A stretch of DNA of 64,000 bases, taken from positions 186,001 through 250,000 of the forward strand of contig JACVRA010000192.1 in NCBI GenBank assembly GCA_019828545.1, read 5' to 3'. Below the pieces are notes generated by a model. That model was not told the DNA's origin, searched no databases, and saw only the letters and a program-made list of their open reading frames with translations. The stretch comes from Paracamarosporium sp. OC-R06-R3. Taxonomy: Eukaryota > Ascomycota > Dothideomycetes > Pleosporales > Didymosphaeriaceae. Below, piece after piece: positions 53,640-64,000 of the stretch; the first letter of the stretch is position 1; every line of letters starts with the position of its first letter. The translations under genes were made by a program, and so were the position numbers.

Positions 53640-56311
53640 ATGAATCGCTCTTCAGCTTCGCGATCTCGATCTCGTGCTCAACTAAACCGATCCTCCTCGT
53701 TCGCACCCTCGCTTCGCCGTCGTCCAACGTCTAGTTCGCTCCCGCCAGACCCCGAAGATGACCCCGAAGCCACGCGCGAAGCCACCGCGAACCATGCAAT
53801 CGTCGAGGAAATAGCGGAAATAAAGAGATATGAGGACTTCACAACGATAGACTGGGTGCAGGACGCGGCGCGCGAACAGCTGCGGCGCAAAGCCAGGCGG
53901 AAACAAAGAGACAGTTACAGTGTCGGGTTGGGAGGAAGAGGCACAATAGGATGGAGGCAGCGGTTATATGAGGCCTACGATGCGGGACAAGCTTGGATCG
54001 TTGTTACGCTCGTGGGCGCAGCCATCGGGCTTATCGCAGCATGCTTGAACATTATCACGGAATGGCTGAGTGATATAAAGTTGGGACATTGCGAGACCGC
54101 CTTCTATCTGAACGAGAGCTTCTGCTGCTGGGGTGCTGAGAACGGCAAGTATACTTCGAGACGTTCTCGATAAGAAAAGAATTGCTAATGGGCAACAGGA
54201 TGCCCCGAATGGAAGCGCTGGAGCGGCTTCGGACCTGTCAACTACGTTATCTACATACTTTTTGCGGCACTGTTCTCCCTCACAGCTGCTACATTGGTCA
54301 AAAACTTTGCGCCGTATGCAGCGGGGTCGGGTATCTCGGAGATGAAGTGCATCATTGCTGGCTTCGTAATGAAGGGGTTCTTAGGCGCGTGGACCTTGTT
54401 GATCAAGTCGATCGGCCTGCCACTCGCTATCGCATCTGGACTCTCAGTGGGAAAAGAAGGACCAAGTGTGCATTATGCAGTCTGCACTGGCAACGTCATA
54501 TCACGATTCTTCGACAAGTATCGACGAAATGCGGCGAAAACGCGAGAGATCCTTAGCGCAAGCGCTGCTGCAGGTGTGGCCGTCGCTTTTGGTAGCCCAA
54601 TAGGAGGCGTGCTTTTCTCGCTGGAGGAGATGTCCAACTACTTTCCCCTGAAAACGCTGTGGAGGAGCTACTTCTGTGCTTTGGTCGCGACAGCTGTCCT
54701 CGCTGCAATGAATCCCTTCCGGACCGGTCAGCTTGTCATGTTTCAGGTGAAGTATGATCGCTCATGGCACTTTTTTGAGATCTTATTCTATATCATTCTT
54801 GGAGCTTTTGGTGGTCTGTACGGCGCGTTCGTTATGAAATGGAATCTGAGGGTGCAGGTGTTTCGAAAGAAGTATCTTGGCAACTATCAGATCACAGAGG
54901 CGGTTGTCCTGGCTGTTCTCACAGCCATCATTTGTTATCCAAACATGTTCCTCAGAATTGACATGACAGAGAGCATGGAGATTCTCTTCCAGGAATGTGA
55001 AGGCGACCACGACTATGACGAGCTTTGCGAGTAAGCCTCTATAGTCACTCGGTGTTTACGAAACTAACGATCATTAGGGCCGGAAACCGCTGGCATATGA
55101 TGATTTCGCTTGCGATAGCTACGGTGCTTCGCATCCTTCTCGTCATTATATCGTTCGGGTGCAAGGTACCCGCAGGTATATTCGTACCGTCCATGGCGAT
55201 TGGAGCTTCCTTTGGTAGAATGGTTGGAATCTTTGTGGAGTGGCTTTACGAAACTTTCCCTGACTCGGCGTTCTTTGCTGCCTGTCAACCGGATGTACCA
55301 TGCATCACGCCTGGTACGTATGCCTTCCTGGGTGCCGGAGCCGCATTGAGTGGTATTATGCATATTACTGTATCCACTGTGGTCATCATGTTCGAGATTA
55401 CAGGTGCTTTGACCTATATATTGCCGACCATGGTTGTAGTCGGAGTTACCAAGGCCGTGAGTGAGCGATTCGGTCATGGCGGCATTGCAGATCGGATGAT
55501 CTATCTCAACGGATATCCATTTTTGGACAACAAAGAAGAACACACATTCGGCGTTCCCGTCTCACAGGTCATGGAATCACACGTCGTGTCGTTACCCGCA
55601 ACTGGTCTCGAACTACGAACACTGGAGCGTATAACCAGTGAGAACCAGTACCAAGGATATCCGATTGTTGAGGATACACAGTCAAAGACCTTAGTCGGCT
55701 ACATAGGCCAAACAGAGCTCCGATATGCCATCGACCGAGCTAAGAGGGACCAAATGGCACCCAGCCACGCGCGCTGCACCTTCATCACCTCGAACAATAA
55801 CGACACTCGTACTTCTCCTTCTGCCCTCCCATCCGATTCCTTTGATACCATGCCTGCCACATCCGGGCAACTCCAAGTCGATCTATCTAAATTTATCGAC
55901 CCTACCCCTCTCACCGTCCACCCACGCCTCCCTCTCGAAACTGTCATGGAGCTCTTCAAAAAGATGGGTCCACGTGTCATTCTGGTAGAATATCGTGGGC
56001 GCTTGACTGGGCTAGTGACGGTAAAAGACTGCCTCAAGTACCAGTTCAAAGTCGAGGCGCATGAAAATCCTCAGAACGCGAGGGCTTTGGATGAGAGGCA
56101 GGAGAAAGTTTGGGGTGCCATTAAGAGCGCTGCAGGATGGGTGGACGGCCTATTTGGGAAACTGAGAGGTAAGTCGAGCGGTGGGCAGGGCGTGTTTCTA
56201 TCGAGTCCGGTTGTTACGAGGCATAGAGAGGCGGATAGAGACGGATTGAGGGAAAGCGAAGACGATGCAGAGGTCGAACTACAGGACCGAGGCAGGGGTA
56301 GTGTTAGGTGA
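53640..56311 (+). CDS. CLC-type chloride channel/antiporter with CBS domains (Gef1-like)
   Basis: Three exons (53640-54144, 54199-55030, 55078-56311) give 856 residues. I took the ATG at 53640 (MNRSSASRSRSRAQ); the upstream in-frame codon is only GTG. Intron 1 is a GC-AG intron (GCAAGT donor, 54 nt): it joins CCWGAENG to CPEWKRWSGF; any GT donor puts the next exon out of frame. Channel motifs: AAGSGISEMKCI, GKEGPSVHYAV with the gating Glu typical of Cl-/H+ antiporters, GSPIGGVLFSLEE, and KVPAGIFVPSMAIGASFGR. About ten membrane helices are visible. Two CBS domains follow (VSLPATGLELRTLE ... GYPIVEDTQ; and LTVHPRLPLETVMELFKKMGPRVILVEYRGRLTGLVT, shown in part). Yeast Gef1 acidifies Golgi/endosomal compartments and supports iron and copper loading. 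Confidence 0.93.
54145..54198 (+). other. GC-AG intron in the CLC gene
   Basis: Donor GCAAGT, the consensus form of GC donors, and acceptor GGGCAACAG with a GCTAAT-like branch site. Frame on both sides matches the CLC family only with this intron. Confidence 0.8.
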
Positions 56312-56882
56312 TTGTCGTACGGTCCTAGCTTTTGCGTAATACAACCGCTTTGCCAAAGCGCACTTTTATTGTCCGATTTGTCCGGCCCAAGCTTGTGAGA
56401 CAGATGTGTGGCCAGGGCAGGTTCGTTCATGCATGGTCACGTGAGCATGCTGGTCCCCGTCGCGGCTTCCCGTAGTGCATCGGCGGGGCTGGCGCGTCAA
56501 CATGTGAGATAAACAACAGAAGCTCGGGTCAAGGCTATCACTCAAGACGCTGCAAGCCATCGACGCCCTCTCCACAGACAACGCAGTGGAATCCTTCTGG
56601 AAAGTGGCATTTGTTTTTCGCGATCGAAACACCAATCACGCTTGTATCTGATCAGACCCCTGCGCGGCGGTGCGTTGGTCCTCCGCGTGTGTCGCACGGA
56701 CCTGTCGCGTCTTCCCAACTTTCGTCTGTCTGCGGAGCACGCTTTCAACAGTCATCGTTTCTGGACTGCCTGCACCCTCCTTTACCGACATATTTAATAC
56801 TCCACACCGTCGTTCCTTCATAATCCACTTAGGCAGCGGCGAGACACATGTCTCTTTCCCGGAACTGCATCTAAACAACGAC
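56312..56882. other. Intergenic between CLC and dynein
   Basis: About 570 bp. Contains a palindromic 16-mer (listed separately) and a C/T-rich leader before the dynein ATG. No gene supported. Confidence 0.45.
56346..56361. repeat. Second copy of the CGCTTTGCCAAAGCGC element
   Basis: The 16 bases CGCTTTGCCAAAGCGC at 56346-56361 are identical to 20588-20603 and contain CGCTTTG-C-CAAAGCG with 7-bp arms around one base. Flanks are not alike. It begins 35 bp after the CLC stop and 537 bp before the dynein start. Confidence 0.7.
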
Positions 56883-59800
56883 ATGGAGGCACCGCTGGCT
56901 CCAGGGGCGGCCAACGGCAGCATACGCTCACCCAGCCCAGCACCACCCGCGATCGACCCCCAGGTTATCGTAGACTATGTCGAAAGGGTACTCGAAGTCA
57001 ATCTTGGTGCCTCAAGTGCGGACCTTCGCGCACCCGGTAGTCTACTCTCGGAATCTAGGATCGACGATACCCTGCAGCGCTGCACTCGGTTTGCGCTCGA
57101 GTCGCAGCAGGTCATCTACCTGGCCAAGGACAGGCTGGATGAGACTCGTATTGACGGGCTAGATGGCGCGAATGGCAAGCAGATATTCATCGAGTGATTT
57201 GAGGCGACCCCGCTAACTGCTGCAATAGGCGTCACCCAACACTTCTCCTATACTCTTTCTTCTGAACTTGTAGATTCTCCTACGTGTGCGGCGTTCGTTG
57301 TCATTTCCAAGCGACCGATACCCATAGACCCTGCGATACCCATTACCGAACAAGTGCAGATCGCGACACTGCCCGGTTTTTCGGCTTTCAACACCGCTTC
57401 ATCGAAAGATGCCTCTCCTTATGAATTCATACGTTCGATGATACATAATTCGGTCCAACCGTACTTTAATACATTCACCAAAGGCCAGCAGAGCTTGGCA
57501 GGGACGTCTTTGAAGGGTGACAATGAAGCCAGATCAGGTATCCCGGCAGCGCAGAGGAAGTTTCGTGAGCTGGACTTGACTTTGAGTAATTTGGGAGATA
57601 ATGTTGAGATCCCGCAGCTGCTCTTACCACTGCACCCTATGATCAAGGCTGCGGTGGAATCAGCAGAAGCGGAGAACAAGGCGCCTTCGCCGGATTATCT
57701 GCCCGTCGCTATCATGACAGACAGCGCTTTCTTGAACGGTTTGCAATCTACAGTCAATGGATGGATCAAGTCAATACAAACCATTACCAAAACCGACCGA
57801 AAAGTGTCTACCGGCACCGCCACACAGGAAATCAATTTCTGGCTTTCGATGGAGAACAGATTGGATGACATCGAAGCTCAGCTGAGAAGCCCTGGCGTTA
57901 AGCTAACGCTGGACGTCCTTAAGAATGCGAAGCGCTTCCAGGCCACCGTCAGTTTCAGCGCGGACACTGGCTTGAAGGAAACTCATGAAAAGGTGTCCAA
58001 GTACAACCAGCTGATGCGCGAATTCCCGATCGGAGAACTGCTTTCCGCCACGTCGCTACAAAAAGTTCAAGAAGCGATTCAGCAGATTTTTGGCCACATG
58101 AACAAGAAGCTTCGCATCTGCCCGTACCCAGTCGAACGTGCCTTACCTCTTGTGGAGGCCATTTCCGCGGATCTCGATAAGACTCTGCACGATTTGCTTA
58201 GGGGAAAGGAGCTAATGGCCATGGATTACCCTGAGTTTCAGTCAGTCATGGAAGTCGCTGAAAACATCTGGCAGGCCTGGGATGAAAATGTCAAAGAGTT
58301 CACGAATGTTGCTCGTGAGGTAACTCGGCGAAGGAACGAGAAGTTCATCCCGATCAAGTTTACTGCTCGTCACCGACCGACCGAGGAGCGTATTCGATAC
58401 GTCGCCACTTTCCGGAAGAATCACGAACAGCTGCAACGCACCATTGTAACTGTTTTAGGATCGCAAACTTCACTTGCGGCATTGTCTGATGGCGTAGAGG
58501 GTAATCAGGCTGTAATTGTCGAAGAGATGGGTGATGTTGATGCCGTGAAAGAAGTAGAGAAAGCATATGATGTCTTGAAAGATGTCGATGTGCTTGATGT
58601 CGAGCCAGAGGGAACTCGTCTCTTCGAGCAAGCGGAGCAGAAGTACAATGAACGCACTTCGCGTGTCGAGAACTCCATTATTGCGAGACTCAGGGATCGT
58701 CTTGGGACAGCAAAAACAGCTAACGAGATGTTCCGTGTCTTCTCTAAGTTCAACCCGCTTTTTGTGCGTCCGAAGATTCGAGGAGCCATTTCCGAGTATC
58801 AGACGCAGCTCATCGAGAACGTCAAACAGGATATTTCGGCGCTTCACGAGCGATTTAAGCGACAGTATGGCAATTCTGAGGCGCACGCCATGGCGCAGCT
58901 CCGCGACTTTCCTCCCGTTTCTGGTGCGGTGATTTGGGCTCGGCAGATTGAGACACAGCTGGAGAACTACATGGGCAAAGTTGAAGACATCTTGGGCAAG
59001 GAGTGGGCGTTGCATGCAGAAGGCCAGAAGCTCCAAGCTGAGAGCAGTATGTTCAAGAAGAAACTCGACACTCGGCCAATATTTGAGTCGTGGATACAGT
59101 CTGTGGCACGCCAGAAACTGTCAATATCAGGGCGTCTGTTCCTTGTCAGCCGAAACCGTGCAGCTGGCAACATTCTCGAACTGCACGTCAACTTCAATGC
59201 ACAAGTCATTGCGCTTTTCAAAGAAGTTCGGAATCTGACCTGGCGAGGCTACCAAGTGCCCCACGGTATCAACAACATCTCAAAAGAAGCCAAGCGAGTA
59301 TATCCTTACGCTGTCAGCTTAATGGAGAGTGTGCGAACATACACTCAGACGATTCAGTCCATCATGGAGCTGACGGGAGTTGCTTTGCTGCTTAATGGAT
59401 ATCTTAATGACGTGCAAGGGCTCGTCGGAAAGGGTGTTCCTCTGAAGTGGGAGTCTTTTGTTCATGCATACGATCTTCATATCCGACAACCTACGTTCTC
59501 CAACGGTGCGCCTAGCAGCGTGCGAACCGAAAGCAAGCATGTTCAGTTCGTGCGGGAATTTGCCGCGTCGACTTCATTATTACAGACGAAGGTCGCCACC
59601 CTCGTGGCTATCAATACGACCGTCCAGAAGGCACTGAAGGACTTGGAGACCTGCCCGTATAACGCCGACGCGTTCCGCCAGCATCTGGAAATCGTTCAGC
59701 GATCGGTCGACCAGCTCAATCTTGAAAATTACGCCAACCTCGGTTCATGGGTAGCCGCTATGAACTCGCGCATCGAGGGTATTCTGCTTGTCCGACTGAA

Positions 59801-62800
59801 TCGCGCCATTGCACAGTGGATCGAGGTCTTCAACAGTGTTGATCAAGAAGATGACAGACGGCCTGTTAGCCAACCGACACCGATGGAAACTGTTGAAGAG
59901 AAGCCAACCCTCTCCCGCTTGACGCTGGAAATTACCATGCGCAACCAGGTTATTTATCTAAACCCTCCTGTCGAATATTCTCGCGCTAGCTGGCTAGAAC
60001 AGCTTCAGCAATGGCTTGCAGTCATCTGCACCCTGCAAAAGATCAAAGCTTCACGATATGAGATGCGAGTGGAGGCTGCGGAGCATGCCTCTACCAATCA
60101 ATTCTCCAACCTGGCCAGTCTTTGCACGGAGGCATTGATGGAAGTATACGGCGCCGTAGAAGGCAAGCTCCATGACATTTCGTCTTACGTCGACGAGTGG
60201 TTGCAGTTCCAGTCTCTTTGGGATTTGCAATCTGACCATGTTTACGAGATCTTGGGTGAAGATCTTTCACGCTGGCTGCAGCTGCTTCAAGAAATTCGGA
60301 AGACCCGTGATACATTCGATACCTCCGACATCAGCCGGCAGTTTGGTTATGTCACAATCGACTACGAGCAGGTGCAGAACAAAGTGAGCGCCAAGTACGA
60401 TCAGTGGCAGCAAGAGATCCTCGTCAAATTCGCTGGCAGGCTTGGGCAGCGCATGGTTGAAATCTTTGCGCAAATAGAGAAGGCGCGAAAGGATTTGGAA
60501 ATGCAGACGCTGGAAGCTTCCTCCACGGCGCAAGCCGTATCTTTTATCACTGTTGTCGAGCAGTCCAAGAGGAAGGTTCTGGAATGGGAGCCTGAAATTG
60601 ACGTCTTCCGGCAGGGCAACTCCACCCTTGTGCGTCAACGTTACCAGATGCCGGCCGACTGGCTCCATATGGATCAGATCGACCATGAGTGGCAAATGCT
60701 TACTGATGTATTGGAACGGAAGTCGAAGATTGCAAATGACCAGAGAGATGCTCTCAGGGGTAAGATTGAGGCAGAAGACAAGGTTGTAAACCAGAAGATT
60801 GCCGACATCATCGCGGAGTGGAGCGAGCAAAAACCAGTCGCTGGTAATATCCGCCCTGCAGAAGCTTCACAGACACTTGAAACCTTCGACCGGAAACTGA
60901 ACCAGCTGCGAACCGAATCAGAAAACATCTCCAAGGCAAAGGATGCGCTCAACCTCTCGAAAACTAGCGGTACCGCTCTAACCGCTGTCCTCGAAGAGGT
61001 GCAAGACTTCAAATCTGTCTGGACATCCCTTGCCACGATATGGGACAGCATAGATAGCCTTCGCGAAACCCTATGGAACAGCATCCAACCACGCAAGCTG
61101 CGTCAGAACTTAGATAATCTGCTCAAGATGACCAAGGACATGCCCAGCCGAATGCGACAATACCAGGCCTTCGAATACGTCCAGAGCACCTTGAAACAAC
61201 TGCTCAAAGAGAATACGATTCTAAGTGATCTGCGATCTGACGCTGTACGGGAGCGACATTGGGCTCGGATATTCAAGCAACTCAAACCATCTAAGCGATA
61301 CTCAGCAATTTCTATGACCTTAGGCGATGTCTGGGACCTCAAGCTCGGGCCCAGTGAGAAGATCATACGGGACGTCATCACCCAGGCTCAAGGTGAAATG
61401 GCGCTCGAGGAGTTCTTGAAGCAAGTCCGCGAGACTTGGCAGAACTACAACCTGGAGCTTGTCAACTACCAAAACAAGTGCCGACTGATTCGTGGTTGGG
61501 ACGATCTTTTCGCCAAATGCAGTGAGAACCTCAACTCGCTACAAGCCATGCGACATTCCCCGTACTACAAAGAATTCGAGGAGGATGCATCTGCATGGGA
61601 GGATAAGCTGAACCGCGTACATGTTCTCTTTGATGTCTGGATCGATGTGCAACGTCAATGGGTATATCTCGAGGGTGTGTTCACCGGCAATGCCGACATC
61701 AAGCATCTATTGCCGATGGAATCTTCACGTTTCCAGAACATCAACTCAGAATTTTTATCTGTGATGAAGAAGGTGTCCCGACAGCCCTTCGTTCTCGAAG
61801 TGCTAAATATTTCGGGTGTGCAGAAATCTCTCGAGCGCCTTGCAGAACTCCTTAACAAGATCCAGAAGGCTCTTGGAGAGTACCTGGAGCGGGAACGTGT
61901 GTCCTTCCCTCGCTTCTACTTCGTCGGTGACGAAGATCTCCTTGAGATCATCGGTAACAGCAATGACACACTCCGTATCGCTAAGCATCTTCGGAAGATG
62001 TTCGCTGGTATTTCTGGTCTTATAACAGATGAAGATGGTATCATCACAGGTTTCACTTCAAAGGAGGGCGAGGAAGTCATGCTCCGAAAAGAGATTTCGT
62101 TAATCAAGACACCGCGAATCAATGAGTGGCTCGGTGCTTTGGAGCTGAACATGAAGACAACATTGGCGGAACTCTCATTCGAAGCCTACCAAGAATTCGA
62201 ACAGTTGATGGCACCCGAAGCTATGGACCCCGCAGCTTTTGAGGCTTATATCAACAAATACCCAGCTCAAGTCGTCGTACTCGGAACGCAAATAGCTTGG
62301 TCACACGCAGTCGAGAAGTCGTTGACTGAAGAGGGCACTTCGTTACCCCAGTTGTACGAGAAGCAAGTTAACATCCTGAAGCTTCTTGCAACATCCGTGC
62401 TAGGCGACCTTGAACCCATCCAGCGAAGGAAATGTGAACACTTGATTACTGAGTTCGTTCACCAACGCGACGTTATCCACAGGCTTCAGAAGGTTGGGGC
62501 AAGCTCGCCCACCCACCACTTGTGGCTGCTCACCATGCGCTACATGTATGAGCCAAACAACGAACTGCTTCAGCGTATGAAGATCAAGATGGCAAATGCG
62601 GTACTTGACTACGGTTACGAATACCTTGGCGTTGCCGAACGTCTTGTCCGCACCCCACTCACCGATCGTTGTTTCCTTACACTTACACAGGCATTATGCC
62701 AACGTCTTGGAGGCTCTCCATATGGGCCTGCAGGTACCGGAAAGACCGAGTCAGTGAAGGCTTTGGGTGTGCAACTTGGTCGTTTCACACTCGTCTTTTG

Positions 62801-64000
62801 TTGCGACGATACTTTTGACTTTCAAGCCATGGGTCGTATCTTCCTTGGTATCTGCCAAGTCGGTGCTTGGGGTTGTTTCGATGAGTTCAATCGTCTTGAA
62901 GAGCGTATTTTGTCTGCCGTTTCTCAGCAGATTCAAAACATTCAGCTTGGCTTGCGTATAGGTGCTGAAGACGAAAAAGCGCAGATTGACCTGATCGGTC
63001 GCCAACTCCGGGTTAATCTCAACACTGGTATCTTCATCACGATGAATCCTGGTTATGCTGGACGTTCGAACTTGCCTGACAATTTAAAGAAACTCTTCCG
63101 AAGCGTCGCCATGTCTAAGCCGGACAAGGAGCTCATCTCCGAAGTCATGCTTTACTCCCAGGGGTTCTCTCAGGCAAAAGAGCTGTCAAAGCAAGTCGTT
63201 CCCTTCTTCGACAAGTGCTCCGGAAAACTATCCAAGCAAGCGCATTACGATTTTGGTCTACGTGCACTGAAGAGTGTGCTTGTTAGCTCTGGTGGCCTGA
63301 AGCGAGCCCGTATCGCCACACAAGGATCGCAAGAAGCCGATGAGGCTGTCATGGAACCTCAAATCATTATCCAAAGTCTACGCGAGACCATGGCACCAAA
63401 ATTGATAGCCTCCGACGCCGAGATCATGAAAGCCATTGAAGGAGAGTCTTTCCCAGGAGTCGGTTACATTCCTGCTCCTCTTGACAAGCTACAAGACGCC
63501 ATCCGCCAATCAGCCGAAGAGTCTAGGTTTGTTGTTAGCGATGCTTGGATGACCAAGATCATCCAGCTGTACCAGATCCAGAACCTACATCACGGTGTAA
63601 TGATGGTTGGCTCCTCTGGTTCAGGAAAGTCCGCAGCCTGGAAAACTCTGCTTACCGCTCTTCAAACTGTGGAGGGTGTTGAAGGAGTGTGCCATGTCAT
63701 TGACCCTAAGGTCATGTCAAAAGAGGAACTGTACGGCAGCATGGATAGCACCACTCGCGAATGGACTGACGGGCTTTTTACGAGCATTCTTCGAAAGATT
63801 GTCGACAATCTTCGTGGCGAAGACAGCAAGCGTCACTGGATCGTGTTCGATGGTGACGTTGATCCTGAATGGGTCGAGAACTTGAATTCCGTCCTCGACG
63901 ATAATAAGCTCCTTACCCTCCCCAATGGTGAGCGTCTGAATCTGCCTCCAAACGTTCGCATTATGTTTGAGGTCGAGACGCTGAAGTATGCTACGTTGGC
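56883..64000 (+). CDS. nudA: Cytoplasmic dynein heavy chain, first half (3' cut by window end)
   Basis: Exon 1 is 56883-57147 and exon 2 starts at 57229, running open to the window end, about 2,345 residues of an expected 4,300-4,600. The start ([13 protein letters not shown]) is the first ATG in frame. The intron is set by frame: only the GTATTG donor at 57148 with the AATAG acceptor at 57228 (81 nt, GCTAAC branch site) continues correctly; the nearer GTGATT shifts frame. After a tail ([18 protein letters not shown]-type linker segments such as [19 protein letters not shown] [19 protein letters not shown]), AAA1 starts with P-loop GPAGTGKT (about 1921) and Walker [15 protein letters not shown]2 P-loop GSSGSGKS is about 2216. 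It powers retrograde transport, nuclear migration and spindle positioning in hyphae. The symbol is given by homology to Aspergillus nudA. Confidence 0.95.

Noticed and set aside
54182..54556. Frame that would follow a GT donor in the CLC gene
   Set aside because: Wrong frame; the GC-AG junction restores the CLC motifs.

Overview
The window is nuclear DNA of a filamentous ascomycete (Pezizomycotina). A Dothideomycete is my best guess, from overall gene style only. The evidence is intron-bearing genes with short introns (44-155 nt, mostly 47-60), TACTAAC/GCTAAC-like branch points, a HET-domain protein, a Zn2Cys6 regulator, an NRPS-like reductase, secreted LPMO, glucoamylase and carboxypeptidases, and a fungal-type hybrid histidine kinase. 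I rebuilt exon structures by hand; every spliced model given closes in frame. One splice choice (dynein intron 1), one 3' end (19.8-20.1 kb) and the BTB gene at 30.7-31.4 kb are uncertain.

Region 1 to about 41 kb is mostly accessory. In order: 3' part of a HET-domain gene; an AA16-like LPMO; a single-module NRPS-like adenylation-carrier-reductase enzyme, convergent with a medium-chain dehydrogenase/enoyl reductase-like gene; a secreted But2-domain protein; a PflX-like radical SAM protein; two neighbouring unknown proteins with TPR-like parts; an SRR1/Ber1-like protein; an unknown intron-rich gene; a GAF-type hybrid histidine kinase; a serine carboxypeptidase; a membrane protein; a BTB gene interrupted by a stop codon; a small membrane protein; a Zn2Cys6 factor; a GH15 glucoamylase; a short-chain dehydrogenase; a small hydrophilic protein; and an epoxide hydrolase.

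Region 41.7 to 64 kb is mostly conserved housekeeping: GMP synthase and BCP1 sharing a 255-bp divergent promoter, the Rieske subunit of complex III divergent from a macro-domain protein, a Dpb3-type histone-fold protein, a DUF4038 glycosidase-like protein, a second serine carboxypeptidase, a CLC chloride transporter, and the first half (about 2,345 residues) of the cytoplasmic dynein heavy chain, cut by the window end.

The points most worth a second look are a C-terminal PIP-box-like motif on the macro-domain protein next to the Dpb3-like gene; a dense cluster of inverted repeats upstream of the histidine kinase, one of which (16 nt) recurs exactly between the CLC and dynein genes; an in-frame TAG inside the BTB gene; two GC-AG introns; and the NRPS-like/enoyl-reductase pair. 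I saw no CRISPR, complete transposon, rRNA or tRNA gene.
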